Origin: Pandoraea oxalativorans | GTDB lineage: Bacteria > Pseudomonadota > Gammaproteobacteria > Burkholderiales > Burkholderiaceae | Reading direction: 5' to 3' | Assembly: GCF_000972785.3 (NCBI RefSeq) | Contig: NZ_CP011253.3 | Span: 5,332,001 to 5,396,000, forward strand | DNA: 64,000 nucleotides | In this document: positions 9,355 to 16,402 of the stretch, in pieces | How the letters are laid out: each line of letters starts with the position of its first letter | Position numbering within the stretch: the stretch's first letter is position 1 | Position numbers and translations under genes: made by a program | The notes under the pieces: generated by a model | Seen by the model: the letters and a program-made list of their open reading frames with translations, nothing else | What the model was told of the DNA's origin: nothing | The model's database searches: none

Positions 9355-9703
9355 GGGAGGGCTCGGCGACGGCGGCGTGGCCGAGATCCGCGCGATCTGC
9401 AATATCTGCGCGCGTGGCGAGATCGGAGAAGTCGCACGCATACGTCCCCGCAATCAGGCCGCGTTTCTGCGATGCGCTCAGTTGCTTGATGCGGTACTCG
9501 GCACGCGAGGCCGTCGACCGGTCGGAAAACGACAGTGAGAGCAACACACGCGACGGCGGATAGGCCCGCGTGAAGCGCGCCCCCTTGCCTGCCACATGCG
9601 CCGCGTAACGCGCCTCCACGTCGACCGTGATCCCCGTGTAAATGCGTCCACCGGCACACTCCAGCAAATAGAGATACCAGGGCTTCGGTGCGGCGACGGT
9701 CAT
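9326..9703 (-). CDS. GIY-YIG nuclease superfamily protein (UPF0213/YhbQ-like)
   Basis: A 125-residue single-domain GIY-YIG protein. The N-terminus WYLYLLECAGGRIYTGITVD carries the YLL...IYTGIT form of the GIY-YIG core, followed by the conserved Arg in VEARYAAHVAGKGARFTR and a Glu in SRAEYRIKQLS. These small proteins are thought to act on DNA ends or branched DNA, but their cellular role is unsettled. A C-terminal tail of about 35 residues goes beyond the usual ~90-residue domain. The start at 9703 leaves the first beta strand intact; an upstream extension in frame would add a non-conserved leader. Confidence 0.8.
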   Translation of the reverse strand: MTVAAPKPWYLYLLECAGGRIYTGITVDVEARYAAHVAGKGARFTRAYPPSRVLLSLSFSDRSTASRAEYRIKQLSASQKRGLIAGTYACDFSDLATRADIADRADLGHAAVAEPSLKAPDAPVE

Positions 9704-9826
9704 GACTTCGTTTGATTCCAACGTCTGAGTTTGCTTCTGAAGGATGCGCGTATTGTAGTCGCACCATTCCAAAGACCGAACCATGTAAGATCGCTGTTCT
9801 GGCCCATCATCAAAACGACAAGCGCC

Positions 9827-11281
9827 ATGAACGAAACGGTTTCGTCGGAGACATTGCACGCCTCGAATCTCTTGCGTCGCGAACGATTGCGCGCCCGGTT
9901 GCGGGCGCTCGGCGGTTACGCCGCCTTCGTGCTTCTCGCGCTGGCGCTATGGGCTGCAAGTCATGGAAGCACCACGCTCGGGCTATCGCCCACGGCAGCG
10001 CAAGCGGCAGTCCTCGTGCTCTTTACCATCGGCGCGTGGGCGTTCGGTCTGTTCCCCGAACCCGTCACTACGCTGACCTTCTTCCTGCTCGCAACGCTCC
10101 TACATGTCGCGAAGCCGGAAGTCATCTTTGCCGGTTTCCACTCCGCCGCATGGTGGCTCGTCTTCGGCGGCGCAGTCACCGGGCTTGCCGTGCGCACGAC
10201 CGGGCTCGGTTCACGGCTCGCGTCCACGGTGTTCGCGCTCAAGCGTCCGACATACCCGCGCTATGTCGCGTCCGTCATGGTGGCCGCCGTCGGTCTCGCT
10301 TTCGTGATGCCCTCGACCACCGGGCGCATTCTGCTGCTCATCCCCATCGTGCTCGCGCTCGCGGATCGCATCGGTCTCACTGAAGGACGACGCGGACGCA
10401 CCGGTCTCGTGATGATGGTCGCCGCCGCGAGCTACATGCCGCCGACCACGATCCTCCCTGCGAACATTCCGAACAGCGTGCTGATGGGCGCAGCCGACTC
10501 CTTCTATGGCGTGAAGCTGCACTACGCGCCGTACCTGCTGCTCCACTTCCCCGTGCTCGGCGCCCTCAAGGCAGTCATTCTCGTATGGGTCGTCTGTCGT
10601 CTGTTCCCGGACGACGGTCCGCTGACGAACACGTCCACCACCACCGCGCCACCACTCACCGCCGACGCGCGCCATCTGTCCATTCTGCTGGCACTCGCGC
10701 TGGCAGGCTTTGCGACGGACGCATGGCACAGCATCTCGCCCGCGTGGATCTCCGTGGCCGCCGCGATCATTTGTCTGTTGCCCGCGATTCATATCGTGAC
10801 GCCGAAGACCTTCACCGACCAGATGCAGATCACGCCGCTCATCTACGTCGCGGGGTTCCTCGGCGTGGGCGCCGTCGTTGCGGATAGCGGACTGGGAGAG
10901 AAAGTTGCGCGATTGTGTCTGGATGCCGTGGGCATGGTGCCCGGCACGCCAGTCACCAATGCGGCGTGGCTCATCGCCATCGGCGCGGCCATCGGGCTTG
11001 TGGCGACCCTGCCCGGCCTGCCCGCCGTACTCACACCGCTCGCGGGCCAGCTCTCCACGGCGAGCGGGCTGCCGCTCTACACCGTCCTGATGCTTCAGGT
11101 GCCGGTGTTCTCCACCGTGTTGTTGCCGTATCAAAGCCCGCCGATGATGATCGCGATGCACCTCGGCGGCGTGGGCATGCGAGACGGCACACGGCTGACC
11201 GTCGTGATGACAGTCATCTCACTGGTGCTGCTCTTCCCGTTGGATTACGTGTGGTGGCGTGTGCTCGGCATGTTGCCGTAA
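9827..11281 (+). CDS. SLC13/DASS-family anion (dicarboxylate-type) transporter
   Basis: A 484-residue inner-membrane protein with about 12 hydrophobic segments and the divalent anion:sodium symporter family layout. Recognisable parts are GLFPEPVTTLTFFLLATLLH, the ANIPNSVLMG segment resembling the first SNT-like substrate loop, and the C-terminal LPYQSPPMMIAMHLGGV segment. The family moves C4-dicarboxylates, citrate or sulfate. The frame is open upstream from a TTG at 9731, but the ATG at 9827 fits the family N-terminus. No operon partners are on this strand. The 3' end overlaps the convergent sseE-like gene by 37 bases. Substrate is unknown. Confidence 0.75.
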   Translation: MNETVSSETLHASNLLRRERLRARLRALGGYAAFVLLALALWAASHGSTTLGLSPTAAQAAVLVLFTIGAWAFGLFPEPVTTLTFFLLATLLHVAKPEVIFAGFHSAAWWLVFGGAVTGLAVRTTGLGSRLASTVFALKRPTYPRYVASVMVAAVGLAFVMPSTTGRILLLIPIVLALADRIGLTEGRRGRTGLVMMVAAASYMPPTTILPANIPNSVLMGAADSFYGVKLHYAPYLLLHFPVLGALKAVILVWVVCRLFPDDGPLTNTSTTTAPPLTADARHLSILLALALAGFATDAWHSISPAWISVAAAIICLLPAIHIVTPKTFTDQMQITPLIYVAGFLGVGAVVADSGLGEKVARLCLDAVGMVPGTPVTNAAWLIAIGAAIGLVATLPGLPAVLTPLAGQLSTASGLPLYTVLMLQVPVFSTVLLPYQSPPMMIAMHLGGVGMRDGTRLTVVMTVISLVLLFPLDYVWWRVLGMLP

Positions 11282-11769
11282 GCCGCCGGAGACGAGGAGG
11301 AAGAAGAAGAGGACGCGTTGCGAGCCGCCATGTGACGCGTCGGAAGCCCCTGATGATCGCGGCAGAACACCAGCCAGCGATCGCCGTCTTCGTCGCGCCA
11401 GAACGCGCCCTCCCGCTCCAGAATCACACCCAGCCGAAGCCGCATGTCGCGCAGATGCGCGTCGCTCACGCCGGGCAGAATCATTCCGCGCACGTAGCTC
11501 AGATGCGGCACCGTTCGCAACAACGTGCGGATCAACTGACAGAATCGCCTCACCGCCTGATCGCTCGAGCGCGCGTCGGCATCGAGCCGGAAATCGACGA
11601 TGGTCAGCACGTAGCCCGCAGCGACTTTGTCCAGACGATGACAAAGCGACAACTCGCCGTTCTCGACGCGTTGCCCCAGGGTGATGTGCATGCGTTCGCA
11701 GACTTCCGCGCGCGCCGTGAAACGGTGAGTTCTGAAAAATGCCGCAACGGCGCGCTCGCAGACTGTCAT
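11245..11769 (-). CDS. SseE-like protein of type III secretion translocon operon
   Basis: A 174-residue cytoplasmic-looking protein, last gene of the translocon operon. It resembles Salmonella SPI-2 SseE in length, position and pattern: both have an N-terminal helix with a HxFT start, a GQ motif (ITLGQRVENG), a central VPHLSYVRGMILP segment, a DxLRDMRLRLGVILEREGA helix and a closing D-GDRWLVF strand. I recognise this from memory of SseE rather than from an alignment. SseE's role is poorly defined, probably a chaperone or accessory factor. The C-terminus carries a run of eight serines and an extra ~25 residues that overlap the convergent transporter gene. The ATG at 11769 gives a start 20 bases after the SseD-like stop. 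Confidence 0.6.
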   Translation of the reverse strand: MTVCERAVAAFFRTHRFTARAEVCERMHITLGQRVENGELSLCHRLDKVAAGYVLTIVDFRLDADARSSDQAVRRFCQLIRTLLRTVPHLSYVRGMILPGVSDAHLRDMRLRLGVILEREGAFWRDEDGDRWLVFCRDHQGLPTRHMAARNASSSSSSSSPAAYGNMPSTRHHT

Positions 11770-11788
11770 GGATGGGTCACTGGATGCG

Positions 11789-12427
11789 TTAGCGGATGGC
11801 TTCGTAAAGTTTGGTGAGATGTTGCCCCGCCAGGCCGTACAACTGACGCGTGACGTCGCGCAATTCAGCGCTCGCCGCATCGATACGCTGACGCAAACGA
11901 TCGTTGCTCTTGCGCGTCTCGTCGGTCAGGCCGGTCGCGAATTCGCCGACCACCTCGTTGTCACGCCCCCGGTTCGACAGATCGGCGGCCGCGAACTCGA
12001 ACGCCGGTTTGCCGAACTGCCCGACGCCGCTCACCACACCCCCGAACATCTGACCGATCTCCATCTTGTCGCGCATGCCGTAGCGTGCGCCGATCACACT
12101 GCCGCCGAGCGACATGACGCCCGTGAAGAGCGATCCGCCGGCGGAGGTCATCGCCGCGTCGTAGTGCTTCTTGTTGGCCCGGTATTTCTCGTCGCGCGCC
12201 GCCACACCCCTTGCGAACAGCATCACGTCGTGCCGCGTGCGGTACGACTGATCGGTGTTGCGCTCGCCCACGCGAATTTCCATCATCAGCTTTACCAGTT
12301 GCATGAGCGTCACCAGTCCGTCGACGGCACGTCCGCCGCGATCCGGCATCTGCCTATCCGACACCCACGCCCCGCGCTCACTCTGCGCCGTGGTTTGCCA
12401 CGGCTTCGTCGTTGCAATGCCCGTCAT
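11789..12427 (-). CDS. sctB: Type III secretion translocator, SctB type (SseD/EspB/BopD-like)
   Basis: A 212-residue protein in the position of the minor pore-forming translocator. A central weakly hydrophobic Gly-rich stretch (AAMTSAGGSLFTGVMSLGG, then MFGGVVSGVGQFG) could insert in host membrane, flanked by charged amphipathic helices; the C-terminal third (TDETRKSNDRLRQRIDAAS) is coiled-coil-like. This matches the SctB/SseD/EspB architecture. It follows the SctE gene, as in SPI-2, LEE and Bordetella. The frame is open to 12451, but the ATG at 12427 has AAAGGGAAAC upstream and gives an MTGI start like the operon's MTVI and MTSI neighbours. The protein would be secreted without a cleavable signal. 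Confidence 0.7.
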   Translation of the reverse strand: MTGIATTKPWQTTAQSERGAWVSDRQMPDRGGRAVDGLVTLMQLVKLMMEIRVGERNTDQSYRTRHDVMLFARGVAARDEKYRANKKHYDAAMTSAGGSLFTGVMSLGGSVIGARYGMRDKMEIGQMFGGVVSGVGQFGKPAFEFAAADLSNRGRDNEVVGEFATGLTDETRKSNDRLRQRIDAASAELRDVTRQLYGLAGQHLTKLYEAIR

Positions 12428-12503
12428 TTGCGTTTCCCTTTGCATGTCCATTTTCGGAAGACGCGGCCAAAGCCGCGTCGAATATCGATAACGCGCACGC
12501 CGC

Positions 12504-13997
12504 TCACGCCATCGAGGCGGCGATGCGAATGCGCACAGCGCCCGTCTTCGTCACGGCGTCGCTGGCAGACGCGGCGATCTCGCCCTGCTGCGCCGACAAC
12601 GTCTCCATGCGCTTGGCGACACGCTTCTTGTCGTCGCCGTTGAGTTCCATCAGAAACTGCAACCACATCATTTCCGTGCCCATATCGCGCGCCTGGCGCT
12701 GAAGCTTCGCGCGCTGGATGCCGATCGCGCCCGCCGTGATCTCCCGCGCACCGACCACGCCACCGCGTATCACGCCCGAGAGCGACCACATGCCGCGCAC
12801 AATGGCACGACGTCCCTGGGCCCCGATCTGCCGACTAAACGACTTCGTGACATCGGCCGCCGTCACGCGTGCGCCCTTGGCGACTTGCTTGCCCGTCGAC
12901 TTCACCACGCTGTCGAACGACCGGGACACCATGCGCTCGACCATCTGCTGCGTGAATTGCTCGGCCATGCGGTTGAAGCCGCGTTTGGCGAGATTGCGCG
13001 CGGTGCGCGTGCCGTTCTGCGCGAGCGACTTGCCGACGCGTTTGCCGACTTCCGTACCGACCTGATACGAGACCTCCGAGACCACGCGCTGTTTGATCGC
13101 GCCGATCGCAGCGTCGTCACCGGCCTTCACGGCCTTCGTGAGCGCTTCGCCCGCCCCGCCCTTCATCACGCGCGTAGCGGCCTTCGTCACCGAGCGCGAA
13201 ACCATGAATCCGCGCACCGACGTACCGAAGCCGACAACCATCCCAAGCGCCTGAAACGCCATCTGCGCGTAGCCCCACTTCGTGGCTTCCGCCTCGTACT
13301 TCTCGGCATTCTTCGGATCGACGAGCGCCATCGTCTTGTAGACCGCAGCACCGATGCCGGCGACGCCCGCGCCAACGTCCGCGATGCCACCCGCAATCAT
13401 CAGCGGGTTCATCGTCAGCACACCGGTCACGACCTTGACGGCGCCGACAACGACATCGACGGCCGCCACGATCCAGTCGAAGATCACCCCGAAGATGCCT
13501 CCCTTGCGCGCCTTGTCGGCGTCTTTCGTAGCGGCGTCCATCTGCTCGCGGAATTTTTGCAGGTCTTCCTGCCGCAGCTTGTCCTGACGCTCAGCGAGCA
13601 GTTCCAATGCCTTCTGCGTCGACTTCGCCGTGTCGCCCATCGCCTGCATCGAGATCATCGACGCGACCATCACGAGCGTGGACGGATCGAGTTTTTCGAG
13701 ACTCGCAAGATCGGTCACGCCGAACGACGACGGGGGATTCATACCGTCCGCCGCCATCGCACCGCCCAGCGAATACAGGCGCTGCAGCAAGCGGGCGAAC
13801 GCACTTTCCGCCTCTTGCCACGCCCCTGTGTCGACGTCGTCGGGAAGAAAGTCTTCCGACGCGAGCCAATCGTCCGACCGCTTGTCGTTTCGCACGGTCT
13901 GCGGTGCGCACGAGTGCAGCCGCTGCCTCGTGGGTTCATGAACATCACCCAGGGATGACGGACGGTATGCCGCGCCGATTGCGCCAATCACAGTCAT
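12504..13997 (-). CDS. sctE: Type III secretion translocator, SctE type (SseC/EspD/BopB-like)
   Basis: A 497-residue major translocator. Near the middle are two hydrophobic segments, IFGVIFDWIVAAVDVVVGAVKVVTG-like (read as GVIFDWIVAAVDVVV) and LMIAGGIADVGAGVAGIGAAVY, which is the hallmark of the IpaB/SseC/EspD/YopB family that forms the pore in the host membrane with SctB. Before them is a coiled coil rich in Lys/Glu/Asp (KALELLAERQDKLRQEDLQ). The ATG at 13997 overlaps the chaperone stop as ATGA and has AAAGGA upstream; the GTG at 14036 is less likely. The class II chaperone encoded immediately upstream should bind it before secretion. Confidence 0.85.
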   Translation of the reverse strand: MTVIGAIGAAYRPSSLGDVHEPTRQRLHSCAPQTVRNDKRSDDWLASEDFLPDDVDTGAWQEAESAFARLLQRLYSLGGAMAADGMNPPSSFGVTDLASLEKLDPSTLVMVASMISMQAMGDTAKSTQKALELLAERQDKLRQEDLQKFREQMDAATKDADKARKGGIFGVIFDWIVAAVDVVVGAVKVVTGVLTMNPLMIAGGIADVGAGVAGIGAAVYKTMALVDPKNAEKYEAEATKWGYAQMAFQALGMVVGFGTSVRGFMVSRSVTKAATRVMKGGAGEALTKAVKAGDDAAIGAIKQRVVSEVSYQVGTEVGKRVGKSLAQNGTRTARNLAKRGFNRMAEQFTQQMVERMVSRSFDSVVKSTGKQVAKGARVTAADVTKSFSRQIGAQGRRAIVRGMWSLSGVIRGGVVGAREITAGAIGIQRAKLQRQARDMGTEMMWLQFLMELNGDDKKRVAKRMETLSAQQGEIAASASDAVTKTGAVRIRIAASMA

Positions 13998-14521
13998 AGG
14001 TTTCCTTTCCATGAAGAAGTTGACAGGGCGTCGCACCGGGCGCGCGCCGAATGTGCGAGCTTGCGATGTTGCGTGCTCTCGCCGCAGAGCCGTAGCGTCG
14101 CGCGGTACGCCTTCGTTGCAAAAGGCGCATTACCCACGCTCTCGTAACTCATGCCCGCCAGATACGAGGGGCGAGGGTCCGCCGCGCGAATCACACCGGC
14201 CTTGGCGAAGCACGGCAGCGCGTCGTCATGCTGACCGAGCCGCTGGTAGCACAGCCCAAGACCGAACCAGTCGTCGAACGACCATGGGTCGAGCGTGGCG
14301 AGCATGAAGTAGACGCGCTGCGCGGCCGCGATCTCGCCCTCCTTGAAGCGTTGGAGCGCATACGCACGAACGCATGCCAGATCGCTTTCGTCGAGATCCG
14401 CCAGCATGCGCAGCGCGCCACCTCGCTCGAAGAAGCGCGAGAAGATCGCCGCCGTGTCGGCGGCTGACGCGTCGTGCGCCTCACTCGCCAGCGACGAGGA
14501 TGTCGATGAAGATGAATTCAC
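13994..14521 (-). CDS. Class II type III secretion chaperone (SycD/LcrH/SscA family)
   Basis: A 175-residue TPR protein of the SycD/LcrH/SscA family, which keeps the two hydrophobic translocators soluble and blocks premature insertion. Three tandem TPR-like units are readable in LACVRAYALQRFKEGEIAAAQRVYFMLATLDPWSFDDWFGLGLCYQRLGQHDDALPCFAKAGVIRAADPRPSYLAG (key motifs: FKEGEIAAAQ, LGLCYQRLGQHDDAL, YLAGMSYESVGN). The start is a GTG overlapping the stop of the preceding tip-like gene (14518-14521), and the stop overlaps the SctE start. The Ser-rich N-terminus (about 12 residues) and a Ser/Lys-rich C-tail are non-conserved extras. Confidence 0.85.
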   Translation of the reverse strand: MNSSSSTSSSLASEAHDASAADTAAIFSRFFERGGALRMLADLDESDLACVRAYALQRFKEGEIAAAQRVYFMLATLDPWSFDDWFGLGLCYQRLGQHDDALPCFAKAGVIRAADPRPSYLAGMSYESVGNAPFATKAYRATLRLCGESTQHRKLAHSARARCDALSTSSWKGNL

Positions 14522-15144
14522 GAGCGCATCGAACCGTTGATCTGATTGAGCTGCTGCCCGCGCGAACTGATGATCGTGTTGGCGAGCGTCGAGACGCCGT
14601 TGTATTCCTGAAGGAACTTGTTGATTTCGATGTTCTCGATGGTGCGGCTGTCGGTCGCCTCTTCACCCCGGCTGTCGGCCGCCGCCTTGAGCGCACGCAG
14701 ATGGTCCGCGCGGTAGTCGCCCAACGACCCCGACGGTCCCGCATAACCGTCCTCGCCGACCTTCTTGCTGCGCGACTCCCAGTCCTTCAGCGTCTTCTTC
14801 GCGCCGCTGTCGTCGATGGTGATCCTGAGGTCGTGCTTGTCGAAGAATTCGCGGATACCGTCGCCGACTTTGGTCGTCGCCGTCGTGCTGGTGCCGAGCT
14901 TGTTGATGAGCGTTTCGATCTGGTTCGCCACATCGCGCGCTTCGCGGCCGTGCGCCTGACGCGCACGCATCGAGTCGATCTTTCGCTTGGCGTCGCCGCC
15001 GCTGGCTTGCATGAGCATGGCGGCGTGCGCAAGCAGGAGCGAATGAATGTCGACGGTGCGCGCGGACGTCAGCGTGACGTCCGGCGAGACCTGCTGCGAG
15101 GCCGACGCGGCGTAGCGATAGGCGTTCGATTGGATGGAAGTCAT
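14518..15144 (-). CDS. Type III secretion needle-tip/filament protein, SseB/EspA-like (copy 2)
   Basis: A 208-residue SseB/EspA/Bsp22-type protein. The helical C-terminus (IENIEINKFLQEYNGVSTLANTII) is the conserved polymerisation coiled coil of EspA/SseB filaments, and the N-terminal half has a matching helix (VDIHSLLLAHAAMLMQ). These proteins form the sheath or tip on the needle that carries the translocators. The ATG at 15144 has AGGAACG upstream; the open frame to 15192 is probably leader. Its C-terminus is clearly related to the preceding gene's (both ...IE-I-E-FL-Y...-TLSNA/ANTI pattern), so two tip-like genes stand in tandem. Confidence 0.7.
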   Translation of the reverse strand: MTSIQSNAYRYAASASQQVSPDVTLTSARTVDIHSLLLAHAAMLMQASGGDAKRKIDSMRARQAHGREARDVANQIETLINKLGTSTTATTKVGDGIREFFDKHDLRITIDDSGAKKTLKDWESRSKKVGEDGYAGPSGSLGDYRADHLRALKAAADSRGEEATDSRTIENIEINKFLQEYNGVSTLANTIISSRGQQLNQINGSMRS

Positions 15145-15206
15145 GGGGTCGTTCCTGAATTCGATATGAAGGGGGCAGAGATGAGACGTCAAGTGAAAGA
15201 CGGTCG

Positions 15207-15743
15207 TCAGAGGCTGGCGGTGATCTTGCTCATGATGTCGCGCAACTTGGCGGTGACCGCGTTGCTCAACGTCAGCGCGTTCTCGTAGCGCGACAGAAAC
15301 TGCTTGAGTTCGATCTGCTCGACGGTGGCCGACTCGCTCGCGCCCGACGCCATCGACTGCACACCGGCGCTGAGGCTGTCCAGGGCAGCGGCGCCGAGCG
15401 CGCCCGACGCCTGCGATGTCGACATCAGCGAGTGGCGCACCGCGAAGTCGCGCAATCCGTCCGGCAGCGACACCGTGGTCTCACTGGCGCGCAAGCGCCG
15501 CTGCATCTCGTCAATCGACGTCAGCCAGCCGCGCGCATCGCGAGCGTTCGCCGAACGGGCGCGCGCATTGCCTAGCCATTCGTCGACGCTCGCCCGCAAG
15601 CCGTCCATCTGCTCGCTTGCGCGTTGCATCGCGCTCAACAACGGGTTGTCGCCTGCGCGGCTTTGCGACGCGGAACGCGCACCCTGCACAAACACGCCGC
15701 CCAATCGCGGCGCGTCGTTAGTTTCGAGGGTTCGGTAGATCAT
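15207..15743 (-). CDS. Type III secretion needle-tip/filament protein, SseB/EspA-like (copy 1)
   Basis: A 178-residue secreted-helical protein without signal peptide. The C-terminal helix VEQIELKQFLSRYENALTLSN followed by VTAKLRDIMSKIT parallels the next gene's IENIEINKFLQEYNGVSTLAN, and both have the EspA/SseB C-terminal layout. The middle contains LRDFAVRHSLMS, matching IREFFDKHDLRI in the paralogue. The ATG at 15743 is preceded by a G-rich tract; longer open frame to 15833 lacks support and would overlap the upstream chaperone gene. One copy might be the tip and the other the filament or an effector, but the sequence does not decide. Confidence 0.65.
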   Translation of the reverse strand: MIYRTLETNDAPRLGGVFVQGARSASQSRAGDNPLLSAMQRASEQMDGLRASVDEWLGNARARSANARDARGWLTSIDEMQRRLRASETTVSLPDGLRDFAVRHSLMSTSQASGALGAAALDSLSAGVQSMASGASESATVEQIELKQFLSRYENALTLSNAVTAKLRDIMSKITASL

Positions 15744-15753
15744 GTCGCCCCCG

Positions 15754-16176
15754 TCACGCGCAGGTCCGATGCATCGCGCGACCACGCGCCGGGGCTCGCG
15801 CTGCTTCGTCATCCGTCGCAGGCACCTCGGCATTCAGCCGTTCGATCACACCGGCCAGAGCGACAGCCATGCGTTCGATCTCGCGCGCTTCCCGCTGAAA
15901 CGCTTCGCTGTCGAGCAGGGCGTCGAGCCGGGCGAGCTTGTCCGCCGCCTGCGGTGTACCTGCCTTTTCCATCCGCTCGATCTCGTCGAGTACCGTCTGA
16001 TAGTCGAGCGTCTGACGCGCCAGCTTGCGACCGGCCATCTGGATCTCGCCACACGCCCGCTCGTACTGTGCGAGCAGCGCGTCAGGGTCATGCGTGCCGG
16101 GGGGTGGGGAAGAGGACGCTGCCTCGGTGGCGTTCTGAGCGTTCGGCTCTTGGGGTGTTGCGGACATCTGGGACAT
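15754..16176 (-). CDS. SseA/CesAB-like chaperone for EspA/SseB-type protein
   Basis: A 140-residue small helical protein, first gene of the operon. The body (ALLAQYERACGEIQMAGRKL, ERMEKAGTPQAADKL, AREIERMAVALAGVIERLN) is coiled-coil and ends in RLNAEVPA, close to the RLKQLNAQAPVE end I remember for SPI-2 SseA, the chaperone of SseB and SseD. Its place immediately before the sseB-like gene also matches sseA. A Pro/Ser-rich N-terminus of about 30 residues is additional. GGAGG lies nine bases before the ATG at 16176. Family assignment is by pattern and context. Confidence 0.6.
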   Translation of the reverse strand: MSQMSATPQEPNAQNATEAASSSPPPGTHDPDALLAQYERACGEIQMAGRKLARQTLDYQTVLDEIERMEKAGTPQAADKLARLDALLDSEAFQREAREIERMAVALAGVIERLNAEVPATDDEAARAPARGRAMHRTCA

Positions 16177-16186
16177 TTCAGGGCAC

Positions 16187-16237
16187 CTCCGTACGTTTCG
16201 TAGCCGTTGTCATTTACGACATCGGCATCGTACGGAG
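16187..16237 (-). promoter_or_regulatory. Inverted repeat covering the ribosome binding site of the translocon operon
   Basis: CTCCGTACG and CGTACGGAG are perfect 9-base inverted copies at 16187-16195 and 16229-16237, separated by 33 bases, just upstream of the first translocon gene. In the mRNA the downstream arm contains the GGAG of the ribosome binding site used at 16176. Pairing of the arms would hide it. The same DNA could instead be a spaced operator for a dimeric regulator. Confidence 0.5.
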
Positions 16238-16323
16238 AGCCTCATGGTGCGCCTTTGCAAAGCCCGCCATCTCTTCCGGGAACCGGTCTCACTTCAGTCA
16301 TTTCCCAGTGACGAAGCGGTTAC

Positions 16324-16346
16324 GCGCATCGCGTTGCACGATGCGC
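16324..16346 (-). terminator. Hairpin downstream of 5-oxoprolinase gene
   Basis: GCGCATCG (16324-16331) and CGATGCGC (16339-16346) form an 8-bp GC-rich stem with a 7-base loop, 57 bases after the 5-oxoprolinase stop. There is no clear T tract, so it may be a weak terminator or a processing stem separating that unit from the translocon operon. Confidence 0.35.
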
Positions 16347-16402
16347 GGCCCCTTATCCGGCGGGGCATTCCGGCCATACGACATTAGATCGAGCCTTCGG
16401 CT

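Noticed and set aside
9326..9703. GIY-YIG protein as a homing endonuclease or mobile element
   Set aside because: Small single-domain UPF0213-type protein, no intron or element boundaries nearby.
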